Below are positions 45,455-53,997 of a DNA stretch of 64,000 nt, in pieces. This DNA is from Paenibacillus sp. FSL R5-0490 (lineage in GTDB: Bacteria > Bacillota > Bacilli > Bacillales > Cytobacillaceae). The translations under genes and the position numbers were made by a program. The notes beneath the pieces are model-generated. The model searched no databases. It was not told where the DNA came from and saw only the letters and a list, made by a program, of their open reading frames with translations. The number at the start of each line of letters is the position of its first letter. Within the stretch, counting starts at the first letter, position 1. The DNA lies in contig NZ_MRTQ01000009.1 of assembly GCF_001956215.1 (NCBI RefSeq), forward strand, positions 111,949 through 175,948. Direction: 5' to 3'.

Positions 45455-45682
45455 ATGAAATCCTGGCTGGGCATGGCTTTTCAGACCATTAAAGTATTTG
45501 TGATTTTTACTGGATGCACAATCCTTTTTTATTATGGTATTATGTGGTTAAATGAAGAATACCAGGATTATCACCGCTATGACGAACCAAGGGGAGCGGC
45601 TGTTAAGGTGTCAGCGAGCGGAACTGATGAAGATAGGAGCTTGCTGGACCGGTTAATTCTTTTCTACTTAAACGGGGAGTAA
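45455..45682 (+). CDS. yqzK: YqzK family protein (DUF4227), small membrane protein
   Basis: A 75-aa protein with one membrane segment (about 8-30: QTIKVFVIFTGCTILFYYGI) and a hydrophilic C-terminal part that ends DRLILFYLNGE. It fits the DUF4227/YqzK family, which sits just before xerD in Bacillus. ATG 45455 has ATGGAGG 7 nt upstream; the ATG at 45440 is part of that ribosome site. The gene is 9 nt before xerD, so the two are co-transcribed. The function is unknown. Confidence 0.88.
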   Translation: MKSWLGMAFQTIKVFVIFTGCTILFYYGIMWLNEEYQDYHRYDEPRGAAVKVSASGTDEDRSLLDRLILFYLNGE

Positions 45683-45691
45683 TGCTATCAT

Positions 45692-46585
45692 ATGGATGAT
45701 CAGTTAAAAGACTTTATTCATTATTTACTTGTAGAAAAAGGCCTCGCCAAAAATACAATTATCTCGTATGAAAGAGATTTGAAAAGTTATCTGAAGTATC
45801 TCAATTCGGAAGAGAAGCTTGCAAGCCTTGAGAATGTGCAGCGCATGCAAATTGTCCAATTTCTCGGCTTTTTAAAAAAACAGGGCAAATCCTCAAAAAC
45901 TCTGGCCCGGCATATAGCCTCCATAAGGGCCTTTCACCAATTTCTGCTCCGCGAAAAAGCAGTTGGCCATGATCCTTCTGTCCATATAGAAACACCGCAA
46001 ATGGAACGTTCGCTTCCAAAAGTATTAAACATGCAGGAAGTGGAAACTTTATTGGATCTTCCGGAAATTAAGGATCACTTTGGTCTGCGGGATAAAGCCA
46101 TGCTTGAACTTTTATATGCTACAGGCATTCGCGTAAGTGAACTGATAGGCCTGAACTCAGGTGATGTTCATTTAACGATGGGCTTTGTAAGATGTATTGG
46201 CAAAGGGAACAAGGAACGGATTGTGCCTATTGGCAAAACAGCTTCTGAAGCGCTTGAAAGGTATTTAACTGATGGAAGAGGCAAGTTCGTTTCTAAAAAG
46301 CATAGGGATGAAGCATTATTTTTAAATCATCACGGCAGACGTCTTTCGAGACAGGGATTCTGGAAAATACTGAAGCGGCTGGCCAAGGAGGCAGGGATCG
46401 AGAAGGAGCTGACTCCACATACGCTGAGGCATTCATTTGCCACTCATCTGCTGGAAAATGGGGCAGATTTGCGGGCTGTCCAGGAAATGCTTGGACATGC
46501 CGATATTTCCACTACGCAAATCTATACGCATGTAACCAAAACACGGCTAAAAGATGTGTACAGTCAATACCATCCGCGTGCTTAA
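45692..46585 (+). CDS. xerD: Tyrosine recombinase XerD
   Basis: Chromosome-dimer resolvase acting with a XerC-type partner at dif. The N-terminal SAM-like core-binding domain ([16 protein letters not shown]) is followed by the catalytic domain with Arg in ATGIRVSEL, Lys in [19 protein letters not shown] (His-x-x-Arg), His in [14 protein letters not shown] and the nucleophilic Tyr in the same segment. The length is 297 aa. B. subtilis calls it RipX. It is the housekeeping enzyme, not part of a mobile element, by synteny and length. Confidence 0.95.
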   Translation: MDDQLKDFIHYLLVEKGLAKNTIISYERDLKSYLKYLNSEEKLASLENVQRMQIVQFLGFLKKQGKSSKTLARHIASIRAFHQFLLREKAVGHDPSVHIETPQMERSLPKVLNMQEVETLLDLPEIKDHFGLRDKAMLELLYATGIRVSELIGLNSGDVHLTMGFVRCIGKGNKERIVPIGKTASEALERYLTDGRGKFVSKKHRDEALFLNHHGRRLSRQGFWKILKRLAKEAGIEKELTPHTLRHSFATHLLENGADLRAVQEMLGHADISTTQIYTHVTKTRLKDVYSQYHPRA

Positions 46586-46607
46586 AATAGAAAAAATCAA
46601 ATGTCAT

Positions 46608-46636
46608 AAAGCTGCCATAAAAATAGGCAGCTTTTT
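46608..46636 (+). terminator. Terminator of yqzK-xerD
   Basis: AAAGCTGCC pairs with GGCAGCTTT and is followed by further Ts. Confidence 0.8.
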
Positions 46637-46642
46637 CTTGTC

Positions 46643-46688
46643 ATTTTACCTGTTTATTAGGTAAAATATAGATGTCAGACTTCTGACA
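46643..46688 (+). promoter_or_regulatory. Two tandem palindromes upstream of drm
   Basis: ATTTTACCT and AGGTAAAAT (46643-46667) form a perfect 9-bp inverted repeat with 7-nt spacing. TGTCAGA and TCTGACA (46673-46688) form a second perfect one with 2-nt spacing. They lie about 150-200 nt upstream of drm, right after the xerD terminator, where the promoter should be. The binding protein is unknown. Confidence 0.5.
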
Positions 46689-46840
46689 AATGAAAGGGCT
46701 ATCCTTATTATGTTTTAAAACGCGGGAATGGCGGTATACACCCCGGCTCCAGCAAGAGAATCAGTGTTAAATAAACCTAAAAAGGGTACTATACGAATAT
46801 GATTTTTGTAACCGTATTCAAATTATTAGGAGGTTTTCAA

Positions 46841-48025
46841 ATGTCTGCATATACATATAAGCGCGTTTTTTTAATTGTCATGGATTCAGTGGGAATCGGA
46901 GAAGCGCCTGATGCCGATAAATTCGGTGACAAAGGTGCCGATACAATTGGCCACATCGCAGAAAAAATGAATGGCCTGAAGATGCCGAACATGGGCAAAC
47001 TTGGCCTTAGTAATATCCGCGAAATCAAAGGAATCGAAAAAGCGGATAACCCTATGGCGTTTTACACGAAGATGCAGGAAGCATCAAACGGAAAAGACAC
47101 AATGACTGGTCACTGGGAAATTATGGGGTTGAATATTCAAACTCCATTTAGAGTCTTTCCTGATGGATTTCCGGAGGAATTGATTTCAGAACTTGAATCA
47201 CGCACCGGCAGGAAGATTATTGGGAATAAGCCTGCAAGCGGAACAGAAATCCTGGTTGAACTGGGAGAAGAACATATGAGAACAGGAGCACTGATTGTTT
47301 ATACATCAGCCGATTCAGTTCTGCAGATTGCGGCACATGAAGATATCATTCCAATTGAAGAACAGTATAAAATCTGTAAAATTGCACGCGAGCTGACACT
47401 TGATGAAAAATATATGGTAGGCCGTGTGATTGCCAGACCATTCGTTGGCGAGCCGGGAAATTTCCAAAGAACATCAAACAGACATGATTATGCGTTAAAG
47501 CCATTTGACCGCACAGTAATGAATGAAATGGCAGATGGCGGACTTGATGTAGTGGCAATTGGGAAAATCTCCGACATTTATGATGGAGAGGGAGTAACTG
47601 AGGCCATTCGCACAACGTCAAATATGGATGGAATGGATAAGCTGATCGAAACGTTTGATAAAGAATTTACGGGACTGAGCTTTGTCAATCTGGTGGACTT
47701 TGATGCATTATTTGGCCATAGACGTGATCCGGAAGGGTATGGAAAAGCTCTTGAAGAGTTTGATGAACGCCTGCCTGAAGTATTTGAGAAAATGCAGGAT
47801 GGCGACTTATTAATAATTACGGCAGACCACGGCAATGACCCTGTCCATCATGGCACAGATCATACGAGAGAATACGTTCCGCTTCTTGTTTATTCAAAAG
47901 ATATGGAAGAAGGAAAAGAGCTTCCGGTCAGTGAAACCTTTGCAGATATTGGGGCGACTATATCGGATAACTTTAATGTGAAAATGCCGGCCTATGGCAA
48001 AAGCTTTTTGAACCAACTGAAATAA
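46841..48025 (+). CDS. drm: Phosphopentomutase
   Basis: Interconverts (deoxy)ribose 1- and 5-phosphates, feeding nucleoside sugars into central metabolism. It is of the alkaline-phosphatase fold with two manganese: [18 protein letters not shown] (Asp ligand) at the N-terminus, [11 protein letters not shown] (phosphorylated Thr region) and [19 protein letters not shown] (Asp/His ligands). The open frame begins at 46799, but AGGAGG precedes ATG 46841 by 8 nt; 394 aa results. It heads the drm-pupG-pdp salvage operon. Confidence 0.96.
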   Translation: MSAYTYKRVFLIVMDSVGIGEAPDADKFGDKGADTIGHIAEKMNGLKMPNMGKLGLSNIREIKGIEKADNPMAFYTKMQEASNGKDTMTGHWEIMGLNIQTPFRVFPDGFPEELISELESRTGRKIIGNKPASGTEILVELGEEHMRTGALIVYTSADSVLQIAAHEDIIPIEEQYKICKIARELTLDEKYMVGRVIARPFVGEPGNFQRTSNRHDYALKPFDRTVMNEMADGGLDVVAIGKISDIYDGEGVTEAIRTTSNMDGMDKLIETFDKEFTGLSFVNLVDFDALFGHRRDPEGYGKALEEFDERLPEVFEKMQDGDLLIITADHGNDPVHHGTDHTREYVPLLVYSKDMEEGKELPVSETFADIGATISDNFNVKMPAYGKSFLNQLK

Positions 48026-48057
48026 TTACATTACAAATGCAGATGAGGAGATTGAAA

Positions 48058-48879
48058 ATGGATTACAGCAAAATTCAAAATGCAGCTGAATTTCTTAAAA
48101 ATAAATATACAGGCCAGCCAAAGATTGGGCTGATTTTAGGTTCAGGACTTGGTGTATTGGCAGACGAAATCGAAGAACCGGTTAAAATCCCGTACAATGA
48201 AATTCCTGATTTCCCTGTATCAACAGTAGAGGGTCATGCAGGACAGCTTGTATTTGGACGCTTGAACGGCATTGAAGTGGTTGCTATGCAAGGCCGGTTC
48301 CATTATTACGAAGGATACTCCTTCGATAAGGTAACCTTCCCTGTAAGAGTTATGAATGAGATGGGTGTTGAGAAGCTCATTGTTACAAATGCGGCAGGCG
48401 GAGTGAATGAAAGCTATTCTCCAGGCGATTTAATGCTAATTTCAGACCATATCAACAATATGGGCAGCAATCCTTTAATCGGTCCTAATGATTCCCGGAT
48501 GGGTCCGCGTTTTCCGGATATGTCAGAAGCATATTCCAAAGAATTGAGAAAACTTGCCAGAGGACTAGCCGAAAAACTGAACCTGAAGATTCAGGAAGGA
48601 GTATATGTCGGCAATACAGGCCCAACATATGAAACCCCTGCAGAAGTTCGCATGCTGAGAACAATGGGCGGAGATGCAGTCGGCATGTCAACTGTTCCGG
48701 AAGTCATTGTGGCACAGCATTCAGGCATGAAGGTCCTTGGAATCTCCTGTATCTCAAACATGGCAGCAGGCATCCTTGACCAGCCGCTTAACCATGAAGA
48801 AGTAATCGAAACAACAGAAAAAGTCAAAGCTGACTTCCTTCGTTATGTGAAAGCAATCGTTAAGGAATTTGGTGCTTAA
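48058..48879 (+). CDS. pupG: Purine nucleoside phosphorylase
   Basis: Phosphorolysis of guanosine/inosine-type nucleosides to base and (deoxy)ribose 1-phosphate, the substrate of Drm. Trimeric PNP family: GLILGSGLGVLADEI (phosphate), GRFHYYEGY, TNAAGGVNESY and GGDAVGMSTVPE with the base-site region. ATG 48058 follows AGGAGATTGAAA; the extension to 48037 is unneeded. The length is 273 aa. It is 32 nt after drm. Confidence 0.95.
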   Translation: MDYSKIQNAAEFLKNKYTGQPKIGLILGSGLGVLADEIEEPVKIPYNEIPDFPVSTVEGHAGQLVFGRLNGIEVVAMQGRFHYYEGYSFDKVTFPVRVMNEMGVEKLIVTNAAGGVNESYSPGDLMLISDHINNMGSNPLIGPNDSRMGPRFPDMSEAYSKELRKLARGLAEKLNLKIQEGVYVGNTGPTYETPAEVRMLRTMGGDAVGMSTVPEVIVAQHSGMKVLGISCISNMAAGILDQPLNHEEVIETTEKVKADFLRYVKAIVKEFGA

Positions 48880-48973
48880 GCTTATTAATTTTGGCGGTTA
48901 TGCTGCTGACTTTTTAAGCAAAACAACAATCGATTAGAATAAAGCCATAAATAAATGAAAGTGGTGTTTGTTG

Positions 48974-50278
48974 ATGAGAATGGTGGATCTTATTGAAAAG
49001 AAAAGAGACGGACTGGAGTTAACGGCAGAAGAAATTCAATTCGTCATTAAAGGATACACGAACGGTTCAATCCCGGATTATCAGGTAAGTGCATTAACAA
49101 TGGCAATCTTCTTCCGGGGGATGACAGAGAACGAAAGAGCCAACTTAACTATGGCAATGGTAGAATCCGGTGATCAAATCGACTTATCCAAAATAGAAGG
49201 AATTAAAGTAGATAAACATTCAACTGGCGGTGTAGGTGACACAACAACACTCGTACTGGGCCCGCTTGTAGCTGCAGTAGGTGTTCCGGTTGCGAAGATG
49301 TCAGGGCGCGGCCTTGGACATACAGGCGGAACAATCGACAAGCTTGAGGCTGTTGAAGGATTCCATGTTGAAATAGAGAATGAAGAATTTATTAAGCTTG
49401 TTAATCAAAATAAAATTGCAGTCATTGGCCAGAGCGGGAACTTAACGCCTGCAGACAAAAAGTTATATGCACTGCGCGATGTAACTGCCACAGTGGACAG
49501 TATCCCTCTGATTGCAAGCTCGATTATGAGCAAAAAAATTGCTGCAGGTGCTGACGCCATTGTCCTTGATGTTAAGACAGGCGCCGGCGCATTTATGAAG
49601 ACACTTGACGATTCACGTGAATTAGCAAAAGCAATGGTCCGCATTGGAAATAATGTTGGCAGAAACACAATGGCTGTCATCTCAGATATGAGCCAGCCGC
49701 TTGGTTATGCCATCGGCAATGCCCTTGAAGTAAAGGAAGCTATCGATACATTAAGAGGCGAAGGACCTGAAGATTTGACTGAGCTTTGCCTGACCCTTGG
49801 AAGCCATATGGTTTTCCTTGCGAAAAAAGCGGATTCATTGAAGGAAGCGCGCGAAAAATTAGAGAATGCTATGAAGGACGGTTCAGCTTTAGAAACATTT
49901 AAAGTATTCCTAAGCTCACAAGGCGGAGATGCGTCAGTTGTCGATGATCCGCAGAAACTGCCTCAGGCAAAATATACAATTGAATTAGAAGCTAAGCAGG
50001 ATGGCTATGTTTCTGAGATTGTTGCGGATGAAATTGGAACTGCAGCCATGCTATTGGGAGCAGGAAGAGCAACGAAGGAATCAGAAATTGATCCGGCTGT
50101 CGGCCTGATTTTAAGAAAGAAAATCGGCGACCGTGTACAGAAGGGCGAATCTCTCGTCACCATCTGCAGCAATTTTGAAAGTGTAGAAGAAGTAAGAACT
50201 ATGCTTTATGAAAACATTACACTGTCCACAGAAAAAGTGGAGGCACCAGTATTAATTCATGAAGAAATAACTGAATAA
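48974..50278 (+). CDS. pdp: Pyrimidine-nucleoside phosphorylase
   Basis: Phosphorolysis of uridine, deoxyuridine and thymidine. The family signature [16 protein letters not shown] is present, together with [17 protein letters not shown] and [13 protein letters not shown]. The start [10 protein letters not shown] at ATG 48974 matches B. subtilis Pdp; the preceding in-frame TTG codons are not used. The length is 434 aa. A 94-nt gap separates it from pupG, with no terminator, and a strong terminator follows, closing the salvage operon. Confidence 0.95.
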   Translation: MRMVDLIEKKRDGLELTAEEIQFVIKGYTNGSIPDYQVSALTMAIFFRGMTENERANLTMAMVESGDQIDLSKIEGIKVDKHSTGGVGDTTTLVLGPLVAAVGVPVAKMSGRGLGHTGGTIDKLEAVEGFHVEIENEEFIKLVNQNKIAVIGQSGNLTPADKKLYALRDVTATVDSIPLIASSIMSKKIAAGADAIVLDVKTGAGAFMKTLDDSRELAKAMVRIGNNVGRNTMAVISDMSQPLGYAIGNALEVKEAIDTLRGEGPEDLTELCLTLGSHMVFLAKKADSLKEAREKLENAMKDGSALETFKVFLSSQGGDASVVDDPQKLPQAKYTIELEAKQDGYVSEIVADEIGTAAMLLGAGRATKESEIDPAVGLILRKKIGDRVQKGESLVTICSNFESVEEVRTMLYENITLSTEKVEAPVLIHEEITE

Positions 50279-50290
50279 TAGTGAATCAGG

Positions 50291-50325
50291 AAGCCGCCGG
50301 AGGGTTATATCCGGCGGCTTTTTTT
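50291..50325 (+). terminator. Terminator of drm-pupG-pdp
   Basis: AAGCCGCCGGA pairs with TCCGGCGGCTT and is followed by T5-6. Confidence 0.9.
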
Positions 50326-50368
50326 GCGTGGGGCTGACTGTTTAATTTCTTTTTAGTCTTCCTGGACT

Positions 50369-50397
50369 GTATAAATTTTCTTTAACTGGAAAAAATG
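50369..50397 (+). promoter_or_regulatory. Sigma-F-like promoter of dacF
   Basis: GTATA (50369-50373) and GGAAAAAATG (50388-50397) are 14 nt apart. The second matches the sigma-F -10 consensus GGNNANANTR. dacF is a known forespore gene. Confidence 0.6.
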
Positions 50398-50426
50398 GAG
50401 GCTATAAAGAATGGAGGTATTGTGTG

Positions 50427-51590
50427 ATGAAACGACTCGTCTCATTAATGTTAATAGCATTATTAATGGCAACAATCTTTGCTCCTTCCGGGTTTGCAAG
50501 AGAAAGCAGCGCGGATTTAGCAGATAATGTGAAATCCGCAATTCTTATCGAGCGTGATACCGGTTCGGTATTGTATGAAAAAAACAGCGGTGAGCAGCTT
50601 CCGCCTGCCAGCATGACAAAAGTCATGACCATGCTCTTAATTATGGAAGCGATAGATGAAGGAAAGCTGTCATGGGATGAGAAAATCCGGACAAGCGAAT
50701 ATGCGGCATCAATGGGCGGTTCGCAAATCTTCCTGGAGCCGGGTGAAGAAATGACCACCAAGCAAATGCTGCAGGGGATTGCCATTGGTTCCGGCAATGA
50801 TGCATCCGTTGCAATGGCTGAGAGAATTGCCGGTTCAGAAGAAGCTTTTGTTGAAATGATGAATAAAAAGGCAAAGGAATTAGGGCTGAAAAATACCCAA
50901 TTCCAAAACCCTACAGGCTTGTCAGCTAAGGAACATTACAGTACTGCACATGATATGGCCATAATGGCCAAAGAGCTTCTTAAATATGAGAAAATAACTG
51001 ATTTTACGGGCACATATGAAGCCTATCTTCGTGAAGACACAGATAAAAAATTCTGGCTGGTCAATACAAATCGCCTTGTGCGTTTTTATCCTGGTGTCGA
51101 TGGCCTCAAAACAGGTTTTACCTCTGAAGCAAAATACTGTCTGACGGCAACAGCCGAGAAAGACGGAATGCGGGTTATAGCCGTGGTTTTTGGCGCACCG
51201 ACTTCAAAAGAACGAAATGCTCAAGTGACTAAAATGCTCGACTTTGCATTCAGCCAATATAAGACCCACCCAATGTACGAAAGAAATCACGTTCTTGGAA
51301 AAGTAGAAGTCAGCAAAGGCGAAAAGAAGATGGTTGAAGCCCTGACCAGTGAACCGATTTCCCTTTTAACTAAAAAAGGTGAAAGTATTAAAGAAATTGA
51401 ACAGAAGATTACTTTAAATAAAAAAATTAAAGCTCCTGTCCAAAAGGGTGATCAGATCGGAACATTAACCTTGAAAAAGGATGGAAAAGTCTTAGTTGAA
51501 AGCCCTTTAGTTGCTAAAGAAGACAGCAGTGAAGCATCATGGTGGACATTGTTTAAACGATCCATGGGGTTATTTTCAAAAACTGAATAA
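50427..51590 (+). CDS. dacF: D-alanyl-D-alanine carboxypeptidase DacF
   Basis: Sporulation-specific penicillin-binding protein (class C, DD-carboxypeptidase) acting on spore peptidoglycan in the forespore. A cleavable signal peptide ends near APSGFA. The serine-protease-like motifs are SMTK (in PPASMTKVMTM), SGN (in GSGNDASVAM) and KTG (in GLKTGFTS). The C-terminal domain (PBP5-type) contains KAPVQKGDQIGTL and an amphipathic tail. ATG 50427 (or GTG 50424) follows GGAGG. It stands upstream of spoIIA, as in B. subtilis, but here repeat copy B begins at the base after its stop. Confidence 0.94.
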   Translation: MKRLVSLMLIALLMATIFAPSGFARESSADLADNVKSAILIERDTGSVLYEKNSGEQLPPASMTKVMTMLLIMEAIDEGKLSWDEKIRTSEYAASMGGSQIFLEPGEEMTTKQMLQGIAIGSGNDASVAMAERIAGSEEAFVEMMNKKAKELGLKNTQFQNPTGLSAKEHYSTAHDMAIMAKELLKYEKITDFTGTYEAYLREDTDKKFWLVNTNRLVRFYPGVDGLKTGFTSEAKYCLTATAEKDGMRVIAVVFGAPTSKERNAQVTKMLDFAFSQYKTHPMYERNHVLGKVEVSKGEKKMVEALTSEPISLLTKKGESIKEIEQKITLNKKIKAPVQKGDQIGTLTLKKDGKVLVESPLVAKEDSSEASWWTLFKRSMGLFSKTE

Positions 51591-51816
51591 TTTATCGCAG
51601 TCTAACGGGCAGTAAGACCCCCGCTTCAAGACTCAGAGGAATCAAAGGAGGATAAGTGGGGGTCAAACTGCCCGATCTAGCTGCGGCTCCGACACTACGA
51701 GCCCGATTGGTTCAACTAAGCGATCGAAGCGCTAGCGGAGATCTTAGCGACACTAGAACGCGACTAACAATCAGTGGGGGATAAGGAAACCCCCACTGAT
51801 TGAAGTTTCACTTTAT
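51591..51816 (+). repeat. TTTAT-bounded structured repeat, copy B (226 bp)
   Basis: The shortest full copy. It begins immediately after the dacF stop codon with TTTATCGCAGTC and ends TTTCACTTTAT. The nested 5' hairpin and CAATCAGTGGGGG/CCCCCACTGATTG 3' hairpin are intact. The 5' arm reads GACCCCCGCTT, an A-to-G change that keeps a G-U pair. The middle contains a 31-nt segment (51690-51720) that occurs in copy C in inverted orientation. Confidence 0.9.
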
Positions 51817-52028
51817 TTTTGTCGAAAAACATCCCTATGATTATTATTTTTAGCGAAAATACACTAGTTTTGTCTCCAGGAAGGAAATGAAGCTCCAGGC
51901 ATCGAAATTGACTCACTATAAGGGCGGATACCGGAATTTTATAAGATTCCGGATGATCCTATCCGGAGGAAAAGCATGAGCATTAGCGGCTTTTTCAGTT
52001 GCGGATACCAGATAAGGAGGCTAAGATA
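51817..52028 (+). other. spoIIA upstream region and leader
   Basis: Between repeat copy B and spoIIAA lies the sigma-H promoter described separately, then a leader with two consecutive stems: CCGGAAT with ATTCCGG (about 51932-51955) and CCGGAT with ATCCGG just after it. AAGGAGG stands 8 nt before the GTG start of spoIIAA. A second AGGAGGAAAAGCATG near 51970 could start a very short frame but nothing supports it as a gene. Confidence 0.5.
51880..51909 (+). promoter_or_regulatory. Sigma-H-like promoter of the spoIIA operon
   Basis: GAAGGAAAT (51880-51888) fits RNAGGAWWW perfectly. ATCGAAATT (51901-51909) fits RNNGAATWW with one mismatch. The spacer is 12 nt. Sigma-H control of spoIIA is established in B. 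subtilis. Confidence 0.7.
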
Positions 52029-52379
52029 GTGAGTCTTAACATTAATTTGGAAGTAAAGCATGATGTCTTATGTATTCGTTTAAGCGGGGAGCTGGACCAT
52101 CATTCGGCAGATGAACTGCGTGAACAGGCGACAAAGGCGATTGAAGATCATGACATCCATCATATTATATTAAACCTTGAGCAGCTTTCTTTTATGGATA
52201 GTTCAGGGCTGGGAGTGATTTTGGGCCGCTATAAACAAATCAAACAGAAGCATGGTGAAATGGTTGTTTGTGCGATTTCTCCAGCAGTGCAGAGACTATT
52301 TGATATGTCGGGTTTATTTAAGATAATCCGTTTAGAACCGACAGAAGAAAACGCACTGCAAAGATTGGGGGTTGCCTGA
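52029..52379 (+). CDS. spoIIAA: Anti-sigma-F factor antagonist SpoIIAA
   Basis: STAS-domain protein that, when unphosphorylated, frees sigma-F from SpoIIAB. The phosphorylated serine is Ser58 in [16 protein letters not shown]. The frame is open from 51999, but GTG 52029 has AAGGAGG 8 nt upstream and gives [10 protein letters not shown] (116 aa), as in other Bacillus. It begins the spoIIAA-AB-sigF operon; spoIIAB follows after 3 nt. Confidence 0.96.
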   Translation: MSLNINLEVKHDVLCIRLSGELDHHSADELREQATKAIEDHDIHHIILNLEQLSFMDSSGLGVILGRYKQIKQKHGEMVVCAISPAVQRLFDMSGLFKIIRLEPTEENALQRLGVA

Positions 52380-52382
52380 ACG

Positions 52383-52823
52383 ATGAAAAATGTGATGAAC
52401 CTCGAATTCAGTGCGCTTAGCCAAAATGAATCATTCGCCCGTGTCACTGTTGCTGCCTTTATTGCCCAGCTTGATCCGACAATGGACGAACTGACAGAAA
52501 TTAAAACGGTCGTTTCTGAAGCTGTAACCAACTCCATTATTCACGGCTATGAAAATGATCCTAATGGGGTTGTCTATATTTCTGTCCTGATTGAAGATGG
52601 ATTCATTGATCTGACCATTAAGGATAAGGGCATTGGGATTATGGATGTGGAAGAGGCGAGACAGCCATTATTTACAACGAAACCTGAATTGGAAAGATCA
52701 GGTATGGGCTTTACCATCATGGAAAATTTCATGGACGAAATCGAAATCAAATCGCAGCCGGGAATAGGCACAGAGATCCGATTAAGGAAGCATTTATCAA
52801 ATAGTAAAATGCTATGCAATTAA
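52383..52823 (+). CDS. spoIIAB: Anti-sigma-F factor and serine kinase SpoIIAB
   Basis: GHKL-type kinase that binds sigma-F and phosphorylates SpoIIAA, acting in the predivisional cell and forespore. The N-box is [17 protein letters not shown], the G1 box is KDKGIGIMD, and G2 is [16 protein letters not shown]. The length is 146 aa, identical to the usual size. It begins three bases after spoIIAA; sigF starts 12 nt after its stop. Confidence 0.97.
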   Translation: MKNVMNLEFSALSQNESFARVTVAAFIAQLDPTMDELTEIKTVVSEAVTNSIIHGYENDPNGVVYISVLIEDGFIDLTIKDKGIGIMDVEEARQPLFTTKPELERSGMGFTIMENFMDEIEIKSQPGIGTEIRLRKHLSNSKMLCN

Positions 52824-52835
52824 GGGAGTCTTGCT

Positions 52836-53594
52836 ATGGATGTGGAGGTTAAAGCAGAGAAGGGCCAAACCTATTTAAAGGACAATGAAGTCAAGGAGCT
52901 AATAAAGCAAAGCCAAAGCGGAGATCAGGGTGCAAGGGACAGAATTGTTCAAAAAAATATGCGTCTTGTCTGGTCTGTCGTCCAGAGATTCTTGAATAGA
53001 GGGTATGAACCTGATGACCTCTTCCAAATTGGCTGTATCGGCTTATTGAAATCGGTTGATAAGTTTGATCTGAGTTATGATGTAAAGTTTTCGACCTACG
53101 CGGTTCCAATGATTATTGGAGAAATCCAAAGGTTCATACGGGATGATGGAACGGTAAAAGTAAGCCGTTCATTAAAAGAAATGGGCAATAAAATCAGGAA
53201 AGCCAAAGACGAGTTATCAAAAACGCTTGGCCGCATCCCAACCGTTACAGAGCTTTCCGAGTTCCTGGAAATTTCTCCTGAAGATATTATCCTTGCCCAG
53301 GAAGCAAGCAGGATCCCATCTTCTATACATGAAACAGTGTATGAAAACGACGGAGATCCCATTACACTGCTCGATCAGATTGATGATGGCAATGAAGGAA
53401 AATGGTTTGATAAAATAGCATTAAAAGAAGCGATCCGTGAATTGGATGAGCGGGAAAGACTGATTGTTTACTTGCGCTACTATAAAGATCAGACTCAATC
53501 CGAAGTAGCGGCAAGGCTTGGCATTTCCCAGGTGCAGGTGTCGCGTCTGGAAAAAAAGATACTGCAGCAAATGAAAGACCGGATGGATATTTAA
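52836..53594 (+). CDS. sigF: RNA polymerase sporulation sigma factor sigma-F
   Basis: First forespore-specific sigma factor (spoIIAC). Region 2 is in NMRLVWSVVQRFLNRGYEPDDLFQIG and KFSTYAVPMIIGEIQRFIRDDG, region 3 around LSKTLGRIPTVTELSEFL, and region 4 in RERLIVYLRYYKDQTQSEVAARLGISQVQVSRLEKK. Quoted blocks are parts of these regions. The length is 252 aa. The last codons form part of the terminator stem, and repeat copy C begins inside the T-tract. Confidence 0.97.
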   Translation: MDVEVKAEKGQTYLKDNEVKELIKQSQSGDQGARDRIVQKNMRLVWSVVQRFLNRGYEPDDLFQIGCIGLLKSVDKFDLSYDVKFSTYAVPMIIGEIQRFIRDDGTVKVSRSLKEMGNKIRKAKDELSKTLGRIPTVTELSEFLEISPEDIILAQEASRIPSSIHETVYENDGDPITLLDQIDDGNEGKWFDKIALKEAIRELDERERLIVYLRYYKDQTQSEVAARLGISQVQVSRLEKKILQQMKDRMDI

Positions 53595-53620
53595 ATCCAA
53601 TCCGGTCTTTCATTTTTTTT
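53574..53620 (+). terminator. Terminator of the spoIIA operon
   Basis: AAAGACCGGAT at the end of sigF pairs with ATCCGGTCTTT (53600-53610), followed by CATTTTTTTT. The last Ts are shared with the start of repeat copy C. Confidence 0.8.
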
Positions 53621-53884
53621 ATCGCAGTCTAACGGGCAGTAATACCCCCACTTCAAGACTCAGAGGAATCAAAGGAGGATAAGTGGGGGCCAAAACTGCC
53701 CGTAAAGGCCCGATTGGTGAGATACAGTGAAACTTGCCGTCGCGCAGGCAGAGGCTTAGTTGAACCAATCGGGTTCGTAGTGTCGATTGATCGAAGCGCT
53801 AGCGGAGACCTTAGCGACACTAGAACGCGACTAACAATCAGTGGGGGATAAGGAACACCCCCACTGATTGAAGTTTCACTTTAT
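53618..53884 (+). repeat. TTTAT-bounded structured repeat, copy C (267 bp)
   Basis: It begins TTTATCGCAGTC inside the sigF terminator T-tract and ends TTTCACTTTAT. The 5' module has GGGCAGT/ACTGCCC and CCCCCACTT/AAGTGGGGG. The middle hairpin is CCCGATTGGT with ACCAATCGGG, followed by TTCGTAGTGTCG opposite CGACACTAGAA. The 3' module is CAATCAGTGGGGG with CCCCCACTGATTG. Segment 53755-53785 is the reverse complement, with one difference, of 51690-51720 in copy B. Confidence 0.9.
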
Positions 53885-53928
53885 CTAACAGCCAATTATT
53901 GGAGTTCATGAAGCTAATATATGTAACT

Positions 53929-53935
53929 CATACTA
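53929..53935 (+). promoter_or_regulatory. Possible sigma-G -10 element of spoVA
   Basis: CATACTA matches the sigma-G -10 motif CATNNTA and lies 62 nt upstream of spoVAA; no good -35 (GHATR) was found at 17-18 nt, so this is weak. Confidence 0.3.
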
Positions 53936-53997
53936 AATATAGACACAAAAGCGAAAAGCTCTAAATAGGCGAACCAAATTCGAAGAGGATATCACTT

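Noticed and set aside
45692..46585. Tyrosine recombinase as an integrase marking a mobile element
   Set aside because: Synteny (fur-yqzK-xerD-drm) and the full XerD-type sequence identify the housekeeping recombinase; no attachment repeats flank it.
51656..51784. 42-codon ORF inside repeat copy B with a Shine-Dalgarno and GTG
   Set aside because: The frame is broken after 12-15 codons in copies A and C, so it is not a conserved protein; kept only as a finding about the loop.
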